This document shows positions 1 through 11,196 of a stretch of DNA of 64,000 nt, piece by piece. The stretch is from contig NC_089727.1 of the NCBI RefSeq assembly GCF_035083965.1, positions 2,795,501 to 2,859,500 on the forward strand. Direction: 5' to 3'. A program made the translations under genes and the position numbers. Origin of the DNA: Branchiostoma lanceolatum (Eukaryota > Chordata > Leptocardii > Amphioxiformes > Branchiostomatidae). The notes under the pieces are model-generated. The model saw only the letters and a program-made list of their open reading frames with translations, did not search any database and was not told where the DNA came from. The first letter of the stretch is position 1. The number at the start of each line of letters is the position of its first letter.

Positions 1-39
1 CAACCAGTCATCATAACTTCCCTTTTGGTTTCCCCCTAG

Positions 40-2565
40 GCCCAAATTGCCCTGCGTACACCGTACGGAGTAAGGACAGACGCGGAGTTGAGCGGCGCTC
101 TTACCCGACCGTCGGACCGTTCATGCGCGCTGAGCCGCTGACGTGCCAGTTCGAACGTGCCAGACAACAGGGACAGAAGATCATGTTCCAGACGTTGAAA
201 GGTAGAGGCTTGACGTTCTCATAGGCTTTGATATTTCTGCAAGAAACAGTTGCCGTATGCTAATTTTTCCAAATGCCATACCGAGTTGGGTATGATATTT
301 GGCATTTGGTTAGGTGTCGGCAAAACAACGGACACTTATGACAATACAACAGAACTTTAAGCTTTCTGACCTCGTGTTATGGGCATGCAATCGTCATCAT
401 TTTTATCATAGATTTCCCTTTTTTGTTTTGAAAATGTTTTATTCTAATCCCAACCCAGAGGAAGGTCTGACGTCACCAGGAGGTAACTTTTCCCGGTTCG
501 CGCCGACTGTGACATCGGTTGTGCAGGCCAGACCGGGGCGGGGTCCGTGCAGCCGGACCTACACGTCATACATGCCCGTACCGAGGGACGTCATCACCAG
601 AGTGGCGCGGGAGAAAGCAGTAAGACAAGATTTGTGTAACATACTGCATATATACACACACACATACACGCGAGCGCGCTCTCTCGCTCTCTCGCTCTAT
701 CTCTCTCTCTCCTCTCACTCTCTCTCTCTCTCTGTCTTTCACACAGGCACACGCGCATACACAGACACACCTACAGACACAAACACAGAGTGAGATACAA
801 CACACACACAACTCATACATATACACATGACACACAAACGCATATGCAGACACATGCACGCGCACAACACACACACACGTAACGGTAGTCATGAAATTTA
901 ACGTAGAGTTTCATCGGTGTATTTAACGTAAAACGGAGGTCGGCAAATATCTTTTCTCTGTTCGTTGTCAGGAAAGTTTTGGATCTGGATGCCAAGCCTT
1001 GTCCGGCTACGCGATGTGTTTCGGCGGGCACGGCGGTGCGGAAACGTCGTTCGAAGCGGGCCGGAGACTGAGCAAGGTTCTGGCAGACCGTAGAGAGCCA
1101 TTCTCTGACGACGCCATGGTGGTGGTGGAGTACCACGTGCAATCTCGTATCTTTGACAGACACAACGAGGTAGGTGCATGCTGATTGTTTGTATGTTTGT
1201 TTTGCATAACCAGTAAACATGCTCTAGGCGTAACACATCAGTTTGCAAAAGCTGCGTAAGACCAGGCTGTAAAATTCGTTCCACTCACACCGGGATGGAC
1301 CCATACTCTTTTCGATAAGTGTGGTGGGTTCTTACACGTGCTCACGGGGCCTAATGCTTTGCATCCCATCTGATAGGACGTCCCCAACTGAAACTAGGTA
1401 CTCATCTTCATCCAAGTCGAGTGAGACACACAAACTAAAAGCAATACCCACTGCCAATGGATAGATTTAAGATGCTCCTAAACATGCCTTTTAGTAATTT
1501 CGCTGATGTGTTGTGTTGGCTTCAGGTGTTTATGGAGACCCGAGACAGTGAGAACCGGTGCCTCCGCGCAGGCAATCCAGGTACACACGACCACCACAGC
1601 CTCGACTTCAGCCCTCCCAAAGACTGGTACGAAAGCTCTTCAAGAAAGATTCTCCCGGACATACCTCCGGTTGTAGTAGGAAATTAAAATTGCGCAACCA
1701 TACCTGAATACCTCCTTCCCTACCTAGTCCCTTGACCTGGCCAGGTCGTTAGGCGGACAACTAAGTTTCAGCTCAGCTCTGATATGTACAAGTATTGCCC
1801 TCTGTAGGTTTCACGAACCGGACATTAGGAGCCCTGACCTGCCGCACCCGTGTGCCAAGACCCCCTGTCCACTCCGTAAGCTCACCCGAACGTTCGACTA
1901 CTTCCAGGAAAACCACTACATCAACAGTACGTAAGACTGTAAAGGCTGATTTCAGCTCCTCTCTATTCAAGCTTTTGGTGTCATTGATTTCTGGGTTCGT
2001 TTATGCCCAGTGTTGGTGTGGCACTCTAATTTTTTGATACACGTCATTCTACCTTCTCCATTTCTCTATCTCTCATAGTCTCCAGTCTCCTGCATCTCTC
2101 CCCTCCTCTTCTCTGCTTCATTCTGTCCTTCCCTTTCCTCTACTTTCCTTTCACCCCTCTATCATTCTATTGCTCTCTTGCTTTCTCTCTCTCTCAATCT
2201 ATTTCCTCTGCTTCATTCAGTCCTTCCTTCATTTGACCCTTTCTTCCATCCCTCTATTCTTCATTCCGTCTCTCCTTCCCCTTTCTTGCAGATTTTGTCC
2301 CGAAGTACAATTTTGTTCATCATAGGCCGTATTGATGAATATAGAAACGCGCGTCTATACAACTAAAATATTTGTTGGATTTCTCTGTCAACTTTCAGCA
2401 AGATGGGTGTGTACCCAGGAGAGGTCGTGTGAGGCCGCGTCGGGACGCGACAAGGCGATGAGCGGCCTGTTGTTCTACTTTAACGGCAGGAACGACGAAA
2501 GGGATGCGATAGAGATGATGCAACCCGTCCTAACCATAGTTAGTATTGGAGTTTGTAGGGGTATA

Positions 2566-2610
<45 letters not shown>

Positions 2611-2888
2611 ATGTGGATGTGTTTGTGTCTGTGCGTATCATCTGTGTATCATCAATATTGTAGGAACGACGATAGAGATGATGCAACCCGTCTTCACCAT
2701 TGCAGGTATTTTGAAGGATGTTGAAGGGACATGTTTCTGTGTTCGTGTGTGCGTTTGTGTGTACTACATGGACGGCAGGAACGGTGACAGAACTGCGAAA
2801 GAGATGATGCAACCCGTCCTAACCATTGTTGGTAACTGACTTAACGTGAAGTTTATGCGCGTCGATATATATGTCTACCAGCGTGTGA

Positions 2889-2936
<48 letters not shown>

Positions 2937-2962
2937 CTGAGTGTGTGCATGTGTTTTTTACC

Positions 2963-3032
<70 letters not shown>

Positions 3033-6000
3033 TGTGTGACTGAGTGTGTGCATGTGTTTTTTACCTGTGTGGCAGAATGACGACAGTCATCTTTTATAAA
3101 ACGACCCAGAAACAGGACAGATTTCACGTGTTGTACTATTTTTACAGCACAATGTGACGGAAGTCAGCTCGCCGGCCTGCGACAAAATGTTTACCGTGTG
3201 TCTCAACCTGCCGAACAGTTACCACGACAACCCTCCCAGAGCCGTGGACACGCAGGTTAGTTACCACGACAACCATTCTCGGGTTAGTTACCATGACAAC
3301 CCCCCCCCAGGTTAGTTACCATAACAACCCTCCCAGACCCGTAGACACACAGGTTACATCGCAGTGAAAGTGAAGCCTAACCATTTCCAGCTCACTACAA
3401 AGCTAATATTCCACTGGTTGTTATGTGGAAGACAAGTCTTGCGTACCGTGTGTACATGTGAATTGTAACCTAGCTTTCAGAACCAATGATATCTTTTACA
3501 AGGCAAGGTGTAGAAGTGAAAGGGAACAGCTAGTCTTGTGACGGAAAAGACAGCCGATGTGTATAAGGTATGCAGGTAACTTTGATTTCAGCACCAAGGA
3601 CAGAGGGTGCTATGTACATTCTATATACCTTTCACTGGTTATGACGGCCAGACACACGCTATGTACAGTGTAGTCAGGCTAATTGTGCTGGGAAAATCCC
3701 GCTGGGTCTGCTCGATGAGCACAATGAGCATAATAAACAGTGGACCGCTGCCTTAAGGCCGGCGTCACACTGCAAAATACGCCCAAGTCTGGGGATTTCT
3801 AAATTTGGATACCTTCTAGCGAACAAAAAAAAACTAACTACTGAAGCTCGTTGACTTCGACTGCATGGCATGGGTATATAAGACTGCATGTCTGTTTAGT
3901 GGACTAAACAGTGGACTACTACTACTATGTCTGTTTAGGTCCATCCAAAGGCACTGACTTGTACACCAAGTACGCTTTAGTAAGTGACGCCATGTTTTAA
4001 TTCCAGGTGTACATTTCCGAACCTGTGGAGAAACTGGAGTTTTTCAGCCTACACTTCAATACCAGGGTGGATGGCTTGTCACGTGACCAGTACGTGTCCG
4101 AGTTAGCTCATGACGTCACAACAGAAATGGACTCCATGCCGGAGAACTTCGACGTGGGGTGTGAGAAGGTGGGACGTGGTTCATACGTCAGACATAACTG
4201 TCGTCATTGCAGTAATGGTGGTTTATTGAGATGCCCTTTAGTCCACATGGGGCTAGTCTTCCAGGGTTCGTACATTCATATATACATGCATAAATACATA
4301 CATACATAAACGGTGGTACACAATATAAACAATGCCATGGTCCAAATGCATACATATTACACATCAACGATCTAAAATCATTCGTCTTTCGACTGTCTTA
4401 GTCTTTTGCTTCTCGAGACTCCAGATTTAAACTTCACCCTACTCAGGACTTTGTGTATGCCGCAAAATAGCCCTAGCCTGAGTACAAGCCTCCGTAGTGA
4501 CCGCTGGCTCAAAAAAATTCGCTTGCTAACCACGGAGTCAGCAGGTTAGTAAACGAATTTTTTTTTGAGCAGGCGGTCACTACGGAGGCTGGTACTCAGG
4601 CTAAGATAGCCCTGCGTAGGAAGATGGATTTCAACAAGAACTACAAATCTTAAGAAGCCCCTGATACAACTGGCTGAACGTTGTTGTGACAAGCTCTAAC
4701 TAAGTGGGTACTCATAGCGACCTGACATTACTGTGTGGGTGTAGCCACGAGTCATATCCTGGCACTCAGCTACAATGCTACATACATTACATACTAGTAA
4801 CTTCCATCTTGAATGCTACCGCTGTAATACTCACATAACTGCGGACGCACACCGAGACCAACTCATTACAATACCCTAGTTTTTACGGAGATCATGATTT
4901 GGTACTTCAACGCCTCCTATCGTAAACAAGAAGTACTGCATCAATCTGTGTCTGCATTTCCAAACATGTTGAAACATTCCAACTCAAAGAGATGTCTCCC
5001 TTGTCTCCTGCCCAGGAAATGATAGCCGAGCTGCTGTTTATGACGGCAGAAGAAGAAGAGTGGCATGAGCTTGCTTTCTTCAGAAAGGTAGGACAAAAGA
5101 AAACAACAGTTGGTCACGGCATGAGATAGAGGGGTCACTGGTTCGATTCCTGACATTCCAGGCTAAATATTGTGTCATTGGGAAAGGTATTCTATACGAC
5201 TTTCCTCACTCCTCCTAGCTGTAAAAATGGGTATCTGAATTTGGTTGGGGAGGTAAACGGCAGCAGAGGAAGAGAGGTGGACTCCACCTTCCAATTCCGT
5301 ACCCTATACACCTTGGACTAACCACCCACTGCCCTAATTATAAGGCCTCAAAAATGCTATAGGACTACCTTTAGTTATCTTTTTATCCTTTTTCTACAGC
5401 TACCGACGCAGCTGTTCCCCCAGGAGAACAGCCAGGCTGATGACGTAACGTATGACGCGTGTGAGAACGACGCGTGTTTCGTGCACGAGAAAGTGCGAGA
5501 CTGGGGCGACTTTACGGAGTTCAGGTTTAACATAGGTAACGATAATTTTGGTTGGTATATCAACAGAAGGATCCCTTCTTTTCTAGCAAAACTTTATGAA
5601 ACTCATAAAAGGAATTAACTTTCGAGTTCTTGTTTAATTTTGACCAAAGAAACACATAATTCAGGAGCATATGTGTAGTGTCTGTGTGTGTGTATGTGCT
5701 TGTATGTGTGCATGTGCATGTGTGTGTCTACGTGTGTATGCATTATGTGCAAGAAAGAAAGTTGAATTAACGATCATAACAACGTCCTGTGACCTAATGC
5801 ACCTCTTGGTTTGATCATCAATAGCAGTGTAACGTTACCTTCGGCTACAGCACCGAGGTGAAGTAAAATCAGCACCAAGGAAAGATCCTTCCATAAAAAA
5901 ACGTGTCTATATCGTGCTTTTTTTCTCCCATATAGGGAAGTGGGTCTGCATGACAACAGCCGGATGTGAGTCGGGCAACCCACGTGACGTGTTCCTGGCG

Positions 6001-8123
6001 CTGACGTCATATTTTGGCGGGAAAAACGTCGCCGGGAGAGGGCTGGGGAACATGATGGCGCCGGTCGTCATGCAGGTGACGTCATTTTCTTATCTTTTAT
6101 TCAAACAGGACTACAATCACAGTCAAGCAATATGCTTATATTAACGGCAGAACTGAGCAGACAACACCATCATACTATACAGACATTAACATGGGAACAT
6201 CCGACGCAGAACACGACGCAGAACACATTGCTGACACGACCAGTGTACTGAAATGGGCTGCAAAGTTAAGTGTATCATCATCATCATCAATCGACGTGCT
6301 AACGCACCGTCGGGGTTATGCCGCCCCTTATACGGGGTGATATACTCTTTCGTTGGCTGATACACGACGGGGATGCGCCAGTTAAGTGTATAGCAATTAC
6401 CACAATTCTGCCGTCTTGTTACGTAAAAGGCTGTCTGTCTTAGATCCTTGTCGGTGGTTGGTTCGGTCACAGCCTGCTTGAAGATACTACATCTACATTT
6501 CGATACCCCCAAATAGCCCCTTCAGGGGAAAAGTAGGGGGGAGTAGAGGTCTACTACGACACGACCGCCTACGACGAATGATGTGATCGCACCGTAACCG
6601 AAGCCAGGTACTCATTTTCACCTGAGTCGAGTGAGGGAATAGATGTTATAATATGACTCTCTGTTTCCAGTACAAGAACATCTCTGGTGAGTCGGAGCCG
6701 TTCACAAGAAGCTGTCACGAGGAGCTGGAGGCCTGCGCGCCTCTGCCGAGATATTACCAGAGAAAGAACGCGCCTGCACCGACCGAGGAGGGGGTAAGGG
6801 TTTGAAAGATTACCTACGGTTTACAACTTAATTATTCTTTCCCCTCGTAACATTTCATCAATTTGGTATCTGATAAAGCTGGTTTTGTTCTTTTACTATT
6901 GGTGCAAGTTAGGAACATTGATAGACAGCAGCGGTGGATCAAAGTTTATGGCGCCGCCATCTCTCTTAAGGGGTTAATGTGTGATTTGCGACACTGGTGC
7001 GTTTAAGAACAGAGTTTGAAAAAGATACCCATAATGCTTACTAGTATTTGACGAGAGAGGGTCGAAAAATAATGCAAGTTGTATCATGCGAGGTTTGTTT
7101 TTTATGAAATGAGTTGTCACTTATACAAATTTCTTAGTCATATCAACTCAGTCGCTCATACAGATCTGAACAACAAATCGAAATATTTCAGTCACATCTT
7201 TTTTGTGCCAAATTTCAATTAATTTCATTAGAAAAACGAAACTGCTATGATGCAACTTGTATTACTGTTTGACTCGTCTTCGTACATGATATGTCTTCCC
7301 TTTAGTTGATGCTGAGACAAGTTGTCACTCCCAGTATGTACATCCTCGCACTGAAGGGTCACATCACTTCCGCACAACTCAAGCTCGAGCTGGAGGTACT
7401 CAAACACAAACTACAGGAGACAGGCCTACAGTTCGATAAGGTATGTCCTTACTTGCAAACCACATTAAGCATGCGTGATTTAATTGAATGTACCCGATAA
7501 TCTAGTCGTGTTCGGCTCTAGCCAATCTTCGGGTGTCCTCGGTAACCGTTCGTATCCTTTGGACTTCTGTTTCATGCTTTAGCGGATCGAATATTTCATG
7601 AGCCTGTGTGTGATTGATGGGAACATATTGTGGACTGAGTGCATAGTGTGTGCTTAGATTGATTGTGTGTTATGCCAAGGTCCCAACCCGGGTAGGTGAC
7701 GGGAACGAAAAGTATGATATAAAAGACAACAAAACACACGCAAAAGTTGCAAAAATGAATCATGAGCACCATTTGTGTATATTCGTGATATGACTTTATA
7801 ATTTTCGTTCGCACAAACAGCCCGGCCGGGCCCCGGTTTAGAAATGTGACCTTAGCATTACCAAGGCAGCAGCGATTTCAACAAAAAGTCGGTGGCCTAC
7901 TGCCTGTGATTGTACTTGCAGGGCACCGCTCGCGATCTCTGTCGACAGGGACTCAGATCGCGATCTCTGCCGGTAGAATCACCGATTCCACAAGATCGCA
8001 ATTTCTGAATTGTATATATTCTTACAGGACAGGACGTTATTCTACACGTACGATGAACCGTTCACTGTGGTGGACAGGAGGGTAACGTACACCGGCTTCT
8101 GGAAGTTACAATCCGTGGGATGA
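40..8123 (+). CDS. Triple SOUL-domain (heme-binding-protein-like) gene, 3' part
   Basis: Fourteen coding exons can be chained with GT-AG junctions and compatible phases: 40-201, 480-619, 972-1169, 1526-1626, 1808-1930, 2403-2538, 3148-3255, 4007-4168, 5016-5087, 5400-5535, 5936-6075, 6671-6793, 7306-7440, 8028-8123 (TGA). They give 609 residues in one frame after the two bases that finish a split codon, so the gene begins upstream of the window. Three successive SOUL domains are visible: exons 1-3, exons 4-9 and exons 10-14. Each has the W-V-C or Y-P-T strand, a Y-F/G-G-x-N helix end, the M-x-P-V motif (MMQPVLT, MMAPVVM, FAPTVTS) and the final strand ([13 protein letters not shown]). Domains 1 and 3 share a 140-bp exon with the same phases. 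SOUL/HEBP proteins bind heme or porphyrin and usually have one domain. Cysteine pairs ([18 protein letters not shown]) suggest an extracellular protein; this is inferred, as the signal-peptide region is not in view. Exon 4's donor is the least certain junction. Confidence 0.82.
640..890. repeat. Mixed CA / CT microsatellite
   Basis: An imperfect tract of ACAC, CTCT and ACACAG repeats in the intron after the second SOUL exon. It leaves both strands open for about 100 codons, but those frames are repeat artefacts. Confidence 0.9.
1275..1432 (+). repeat. Dispersed repeat, SINE-like 3' segment
   Basis: This intronic stretch (CCACTCACACCGGGATGG, then GATAAGTGTGGTGGGTTCTT, then AGTCGAGTGAG) recurs in diverged form at about 35810-35880, 37240-37320, 45890-45960, 61990-62060 and 63450-63530. 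Its last part also recurs at about 6600-6640. It is a dispersed repeat of unassigned class. Confidence 0.6.
2483..2840 (+). repeat. Three tandem copies of an exon 3' end separated by TG tracts
   Basis: The last part of SOUL exon 6 (GGCAGGAACGACGAAAGG through GATGATGCAACCCGTC to the splice donor) is repeated twice downstream, at about 2663-2706 and 2773-2832. The copies are separated by TG-rich microsatellite. Both extra copies keep GAGATGATGCAACCCGTC and a donor-like GT. The second copy is preceded by an acceptor-like TATTGTAG. They are probably duplicated exon fragments in the intron. Confidence 0.8.
2882..3072. repeat. TG microsatellite with an internally duplicated 35-bp block
   Basis: This is a long (TG)n tract. 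A block beginning GACTGAGTGTGTGCATG and ending TTTTTTACCTGTGTG occurs at about 2935 and again at about 3038, so part of the tract itself was duplicated. It lies in the SOUL intron before exon 7. Confidence 0.9.
3217..3355 (+). repeat. Tandem repeat across an exon-intron boundary (four candidate donors)
   Basis: The end of SOUL exon 7 and its donor (GTTACCACGACAACCCTCC to GCAG then GTTAGT at 3256) are followed by three diverged copies. Their GT sites are at 3283, 3311 and 3353, each beginning GTTAGT or GTTACA. The first donor gives phase 0 into exon 8 and is the one used in the gene model. Confidence 0.75.
4474..4603. mobile_element. Hairpin MITE, TAGCCTGRGT family, 9-bp target duplication
   Basis: This is a near-perfect 130-bp palindrome starting TAGCCTGAGTAC and ending GTACTCAGGCTA, with the inner arm CTCCGTAGTGACCGC. 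It is flanked by AAATAGCCC (4465-4473) and AGATAGCCC (4604-4612), an 8/9-match target duplication. A 9-bp duplication and long inverted repeats fit a non-autonomous Mutator-like element. It lies in the intron after SOUL exon 8. The same termini occur in the elements at 35430, 36845, 40708, 45513, 46952, 61623 and 63061. Confidence 0.8.
5105..5397 (+). mobile_element. tRNA-derived SINE abutting a splice acceptor
   Basis: The head carries a B-box-like GGTTCGATTCC at about 5139-5149. The body GGTTGGGGAGGTAAACGG through TGGACTCCACCTTCCAAT to GCCTCAAAAATGCTATAGG matches the segment at 34757-34910. The 3' tail runs directly into the pyrimidine tract and acceptor of SOUL exon 10 (5400). The boundaries are approximate. 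Confidence 0.65.
6255..6385 (-). mobile_element. LINE 3'-end remnant with (GAT)n tail
   Basis: On the minus strand the segment reads [16 protein letters not shown] and then a run of Met codons from a (GATGAT)n tail, as at the 3' ends of some LINEs. It lies in the intron after SOUL exon 11. The clade cannot be set from this short piece. Confidence 0.4.
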
Positions 8124-10795
8124 CCGGGAGACTAGCAGCCCACACTCTCGTCGTAGCGGTCGTCCGCCTCGTAAACGATCGTCGCAATTTCAAACGGTCG
8201 TCGCCATATTGCTGACCGCTCTATACCATATCTGAGCGTTTCATAACTTTTTGGTGGCTGACAAGAGGAAAAAACGTAACAGGTTGATTGCAAATGTACG
8301 ACATTATGGTGATTGATAAAAAATTTCAAAAAAATCATTTTAAAAAAGTGACCACCTAAACCCTGTTGCCTTACCAACTACTACATGAAATATCACGGTG
8401 TGGTCGGAGCGTGTTAATACATTAATTTCAAATTGACGGAGAATGATATAACGGGGGTTGCCCGAACTTCGGACGCGCCCTAACATCGCATGGATTTTTT
8501 ACTGATCTTATTTTGCATAAGTACGCCGTGTTTGTGTCCAATGACTAAGCTGATAAGGAAGGTAAATAAACCAAGTTCATGCACATAATTGTCATTTACA
8601 TTCAAAACATATGTGTACATATTCATTTCTTGTTTTGTCGAAAAGTAGTATTTTGACAATAATGATGGTAGCGCTGAGTAGAGGGTCACTGCGTAGCTAG
8701 ACGGCCCGGCACCTAAATATACGACCTGTGCCAAGCAGATACATAAGTCACACAGCTATTATACACATAAGAAAAATAACTTCATAAAACACTAAAAATT
8801 TGGGTCTCTAAGTGTTTGTTGAGAAGAAAACCGACCAAAGAAAAACAACGTAAACATTGCTGTCGTCTGACGACGTTGTTTTCCCGCCATTTTTGGGGGC
8901 TGCGATGGTGGCGAAACGATTCAACGCACAGTTTTGTTACGCTCTAACATGTGATTGGTACCGTCTATGAAAAGGAAACTGAATACAGAGATGGCGAAGA
9001 TATTTCCCAATAAGTAGACGGAGTATTGTTGATGTCAGCGGTGTCGTTTATTCGTAATGATTTCGTAAGTCGGGCCGTATTCAATACGTACGTCGGGCCG
9101 CGTAGTAGCCTATTTCCCGTGGAAACATGAACTGGGATGCGCTAGATATAGCCCTTCTCACATGACGTGAGAAGTGCACACAGTCAAAATTTTCTGGTCA
9201 AAAGAAAGCTAGAATATAGCAGACTTCAAGCCTAATTTACATTTCCCTAACTTCATCACTAACTTCCGAAGAGAGCAAAATTACCAAAGCGTAGGAAGTT
9301 AGGCACACTATCTGGCGTAGCACTAAATCAGAAGGTACATTCGTGAAAATGTCTCACAGCGTCTTCCGCATGTAACGCGGAGCATGAAGGGCCCACGAAC
9401 AGTATGAATACATTTTTTGTCCAAGTATGGTCTTTAGATGAATGTGTTCAAAATTCATTCATTAAAACATGACCATTCTCTGGCAACCAGCAATGGAGCG
9501 CCGTGAGTTCCAGCGCGTAAAAAAACGTCCGATATTTGGGCACCCCCCGTTACATGCTAAAACACGTAAAAGGCGACAAATATTTGCAAGACGGGAATTA
9601 CCCTCGTCGAACTACTCTTTATCAGGCTCCAATGGGTGCTTGAATAGCAGCAGAAATTGGTTAAATGGGGTTCGCAATATCAGCTTTCACCGTACGATGT
9701 CTTTTGTACCATGTATGTACACTGATATATATGTTTATAGATTGAAAAGAATTTAATCTGTATCTTGATTGTGTTTTGTCTGACCCTTGCCCCTTGTCCT
9801 CAATGAAAAGCGGCCTGCAGACTGTTTTGAGCTTCTTGTGAACAAACAAGGTTCAAACAATTACAACTTGTAACTAAACTCTATGTATACCAATGAAGAG
9901 AAGGGTGTTTTGGAAGAGTTTCGTATAGGTTTTAGATAGTTCTTGTCCCGCTGCACTCGGGAAAAACTGACGAAATATTCACTTCTTCCTAAAGCTATTC
10001 GATTTTTTTTTGTCTCGCCCCGAGGTTTCCTTCGATCTTGTAGCCAATCTGACTCCTTTAGGCGAAAGGGCTTTTATTTTGTAGAATTTTCAGCTTTCCG
10101 GTAAAACGTTACAGCTTTCTAATAGACTTGTTTTGCGTTTTTTTGTCCGAGATGAGTTTCTTTTGGAACTATTAGATTATAGTTAAAATCTTTTTGAAAC
10201 TGAACATTTTCAATTGTCTTCATTTATGGCCCACATAGCTATAAGCTACCAACCCAAGATTTTAACTGTAGAAATTATCCACATACAATTCCATCCAACT
10301 ATAACATACCTGTCCCGGGTGCTGAATACAATCCACGCACATGTAAATAAACTTGACACTGGTGCTAAGCAAAGTTTTATTGGTAAAAATTCCTTTGTAA
10401 CTACTGAATACATTTCACCTCAGGTCTATACTGTAGACCAGAAGCAATGGTGAAAATGCTCAAACATTCATAATCATTTCCCAGTACTATCAGTAGATCA
10501 GCATGGTTATCTTTCTATCTATACTGGTATTCATTACTGGACATCACTGAACTAGAATACCAACAGTTACATTTGGATTTAATTCTTTGACAGATTACAT
10601 AATACACATAGAAACATCAGCTCACATAATTCTGCCGGGTACCTTAAGACCATTACATGACAAAATGCATTTAATGCAGCATCAGAAATCCAAGAGGCAT
10701 GCACACTTCAGGCATCCAGATGCCGAAAACATTCTTGGGAAGACCGGTAACTCAATAATTCTAATGAACCCAGCAGAATTGTAAGAGCTAATCTT
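8124..10795. other. Gene-poor spacer between the SOUL gene and gene A
   Basis: I see no convincing coding exon here. An AATAAA at 8565-8570 could end the SOUL transcript. A diverged half-copy of the hairpin element at 10959 (CAGGCTCC, then AGCAGCAGAAATTGG) lies at about 9610-9670. The short open frames at 9469-9756, 10214-10453 and 10587-10784 resemble no family I recognise. Confidence 0.5.
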
Positions 10796-10812
10796 TTTAT
10801 TACGTTTATTTG
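10796..10812 (-). terminator. Candidate polyadenylation signals of gene A
   Basis: Read on the minus strand, the sequence holds AAATAAA followed by AATAAAAAG, about 390 bp past the gene A stop codon. This is a plausible 3' UTR length. No cDNA evidence is available. Confidence 0.4.
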
Positions 10813-10958
10813 CAACACATTTTGGCAACCGACACTGGAGCCATTGACCTATCTACATGTTGCCACAAAAACAAAATACAACAGAATATATAGAGCAAAG
10901 CCAAGGCTAATATGGATTTAAACAAACAAAGAAACAGATGTGTGAGGTTTAAAAAGCT

Positions 10959-11179
10959 AGCCTCTACCAGGCTCCGTGGATGGGTGGAAAATAGTAGAAA
11001 TTGGCCAAATAGAGTGAATAGTATGCTAAGGGAGTCGGCTAACGAGAGAGGGTCCAATATGCCATTCAGAGCGGCAAACTGTACCCCTATATATAGCAGA
11101 CTAACTTCTCTTGTATGTGTTTCTGTCTATTTGGCCAATTTCTACTCTTTCCAGCCGCCTCTGGAGCCTGGTAGAGGCT
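10959..11179. mobile_element. Inverted-repeat MITE in the gene A 3' region
   Basis: The 221-bp element begins AGCCTCTACCAGGCTCC and ends with its reverse complement. The arms extend about 55 bp (GTAGAAATTGGCCAAATAG and its complement). It ends 18 bp before the gene A stop codon, so it would lie in the 3' UTR. No clean target duplication was found. Confidence 0.75.
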
Positions 11180-11196
11180 ATAAAAAGCGACGTGTT

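Noticed and set aside
1457-1687. Reading SOUL exon 4 through to the TAA at 1685
   Set aside because: This would end the protein before two further SOUL domains. The donor at 1627 joined to the acceptor at 1807 restores a W and keeps the frame through exons 5 and 6.
2819-3127. Cys/Val- or His/Thr-rich frames at 2540-3127
   Set aside because: They are translations of TG/CA microsatellite.
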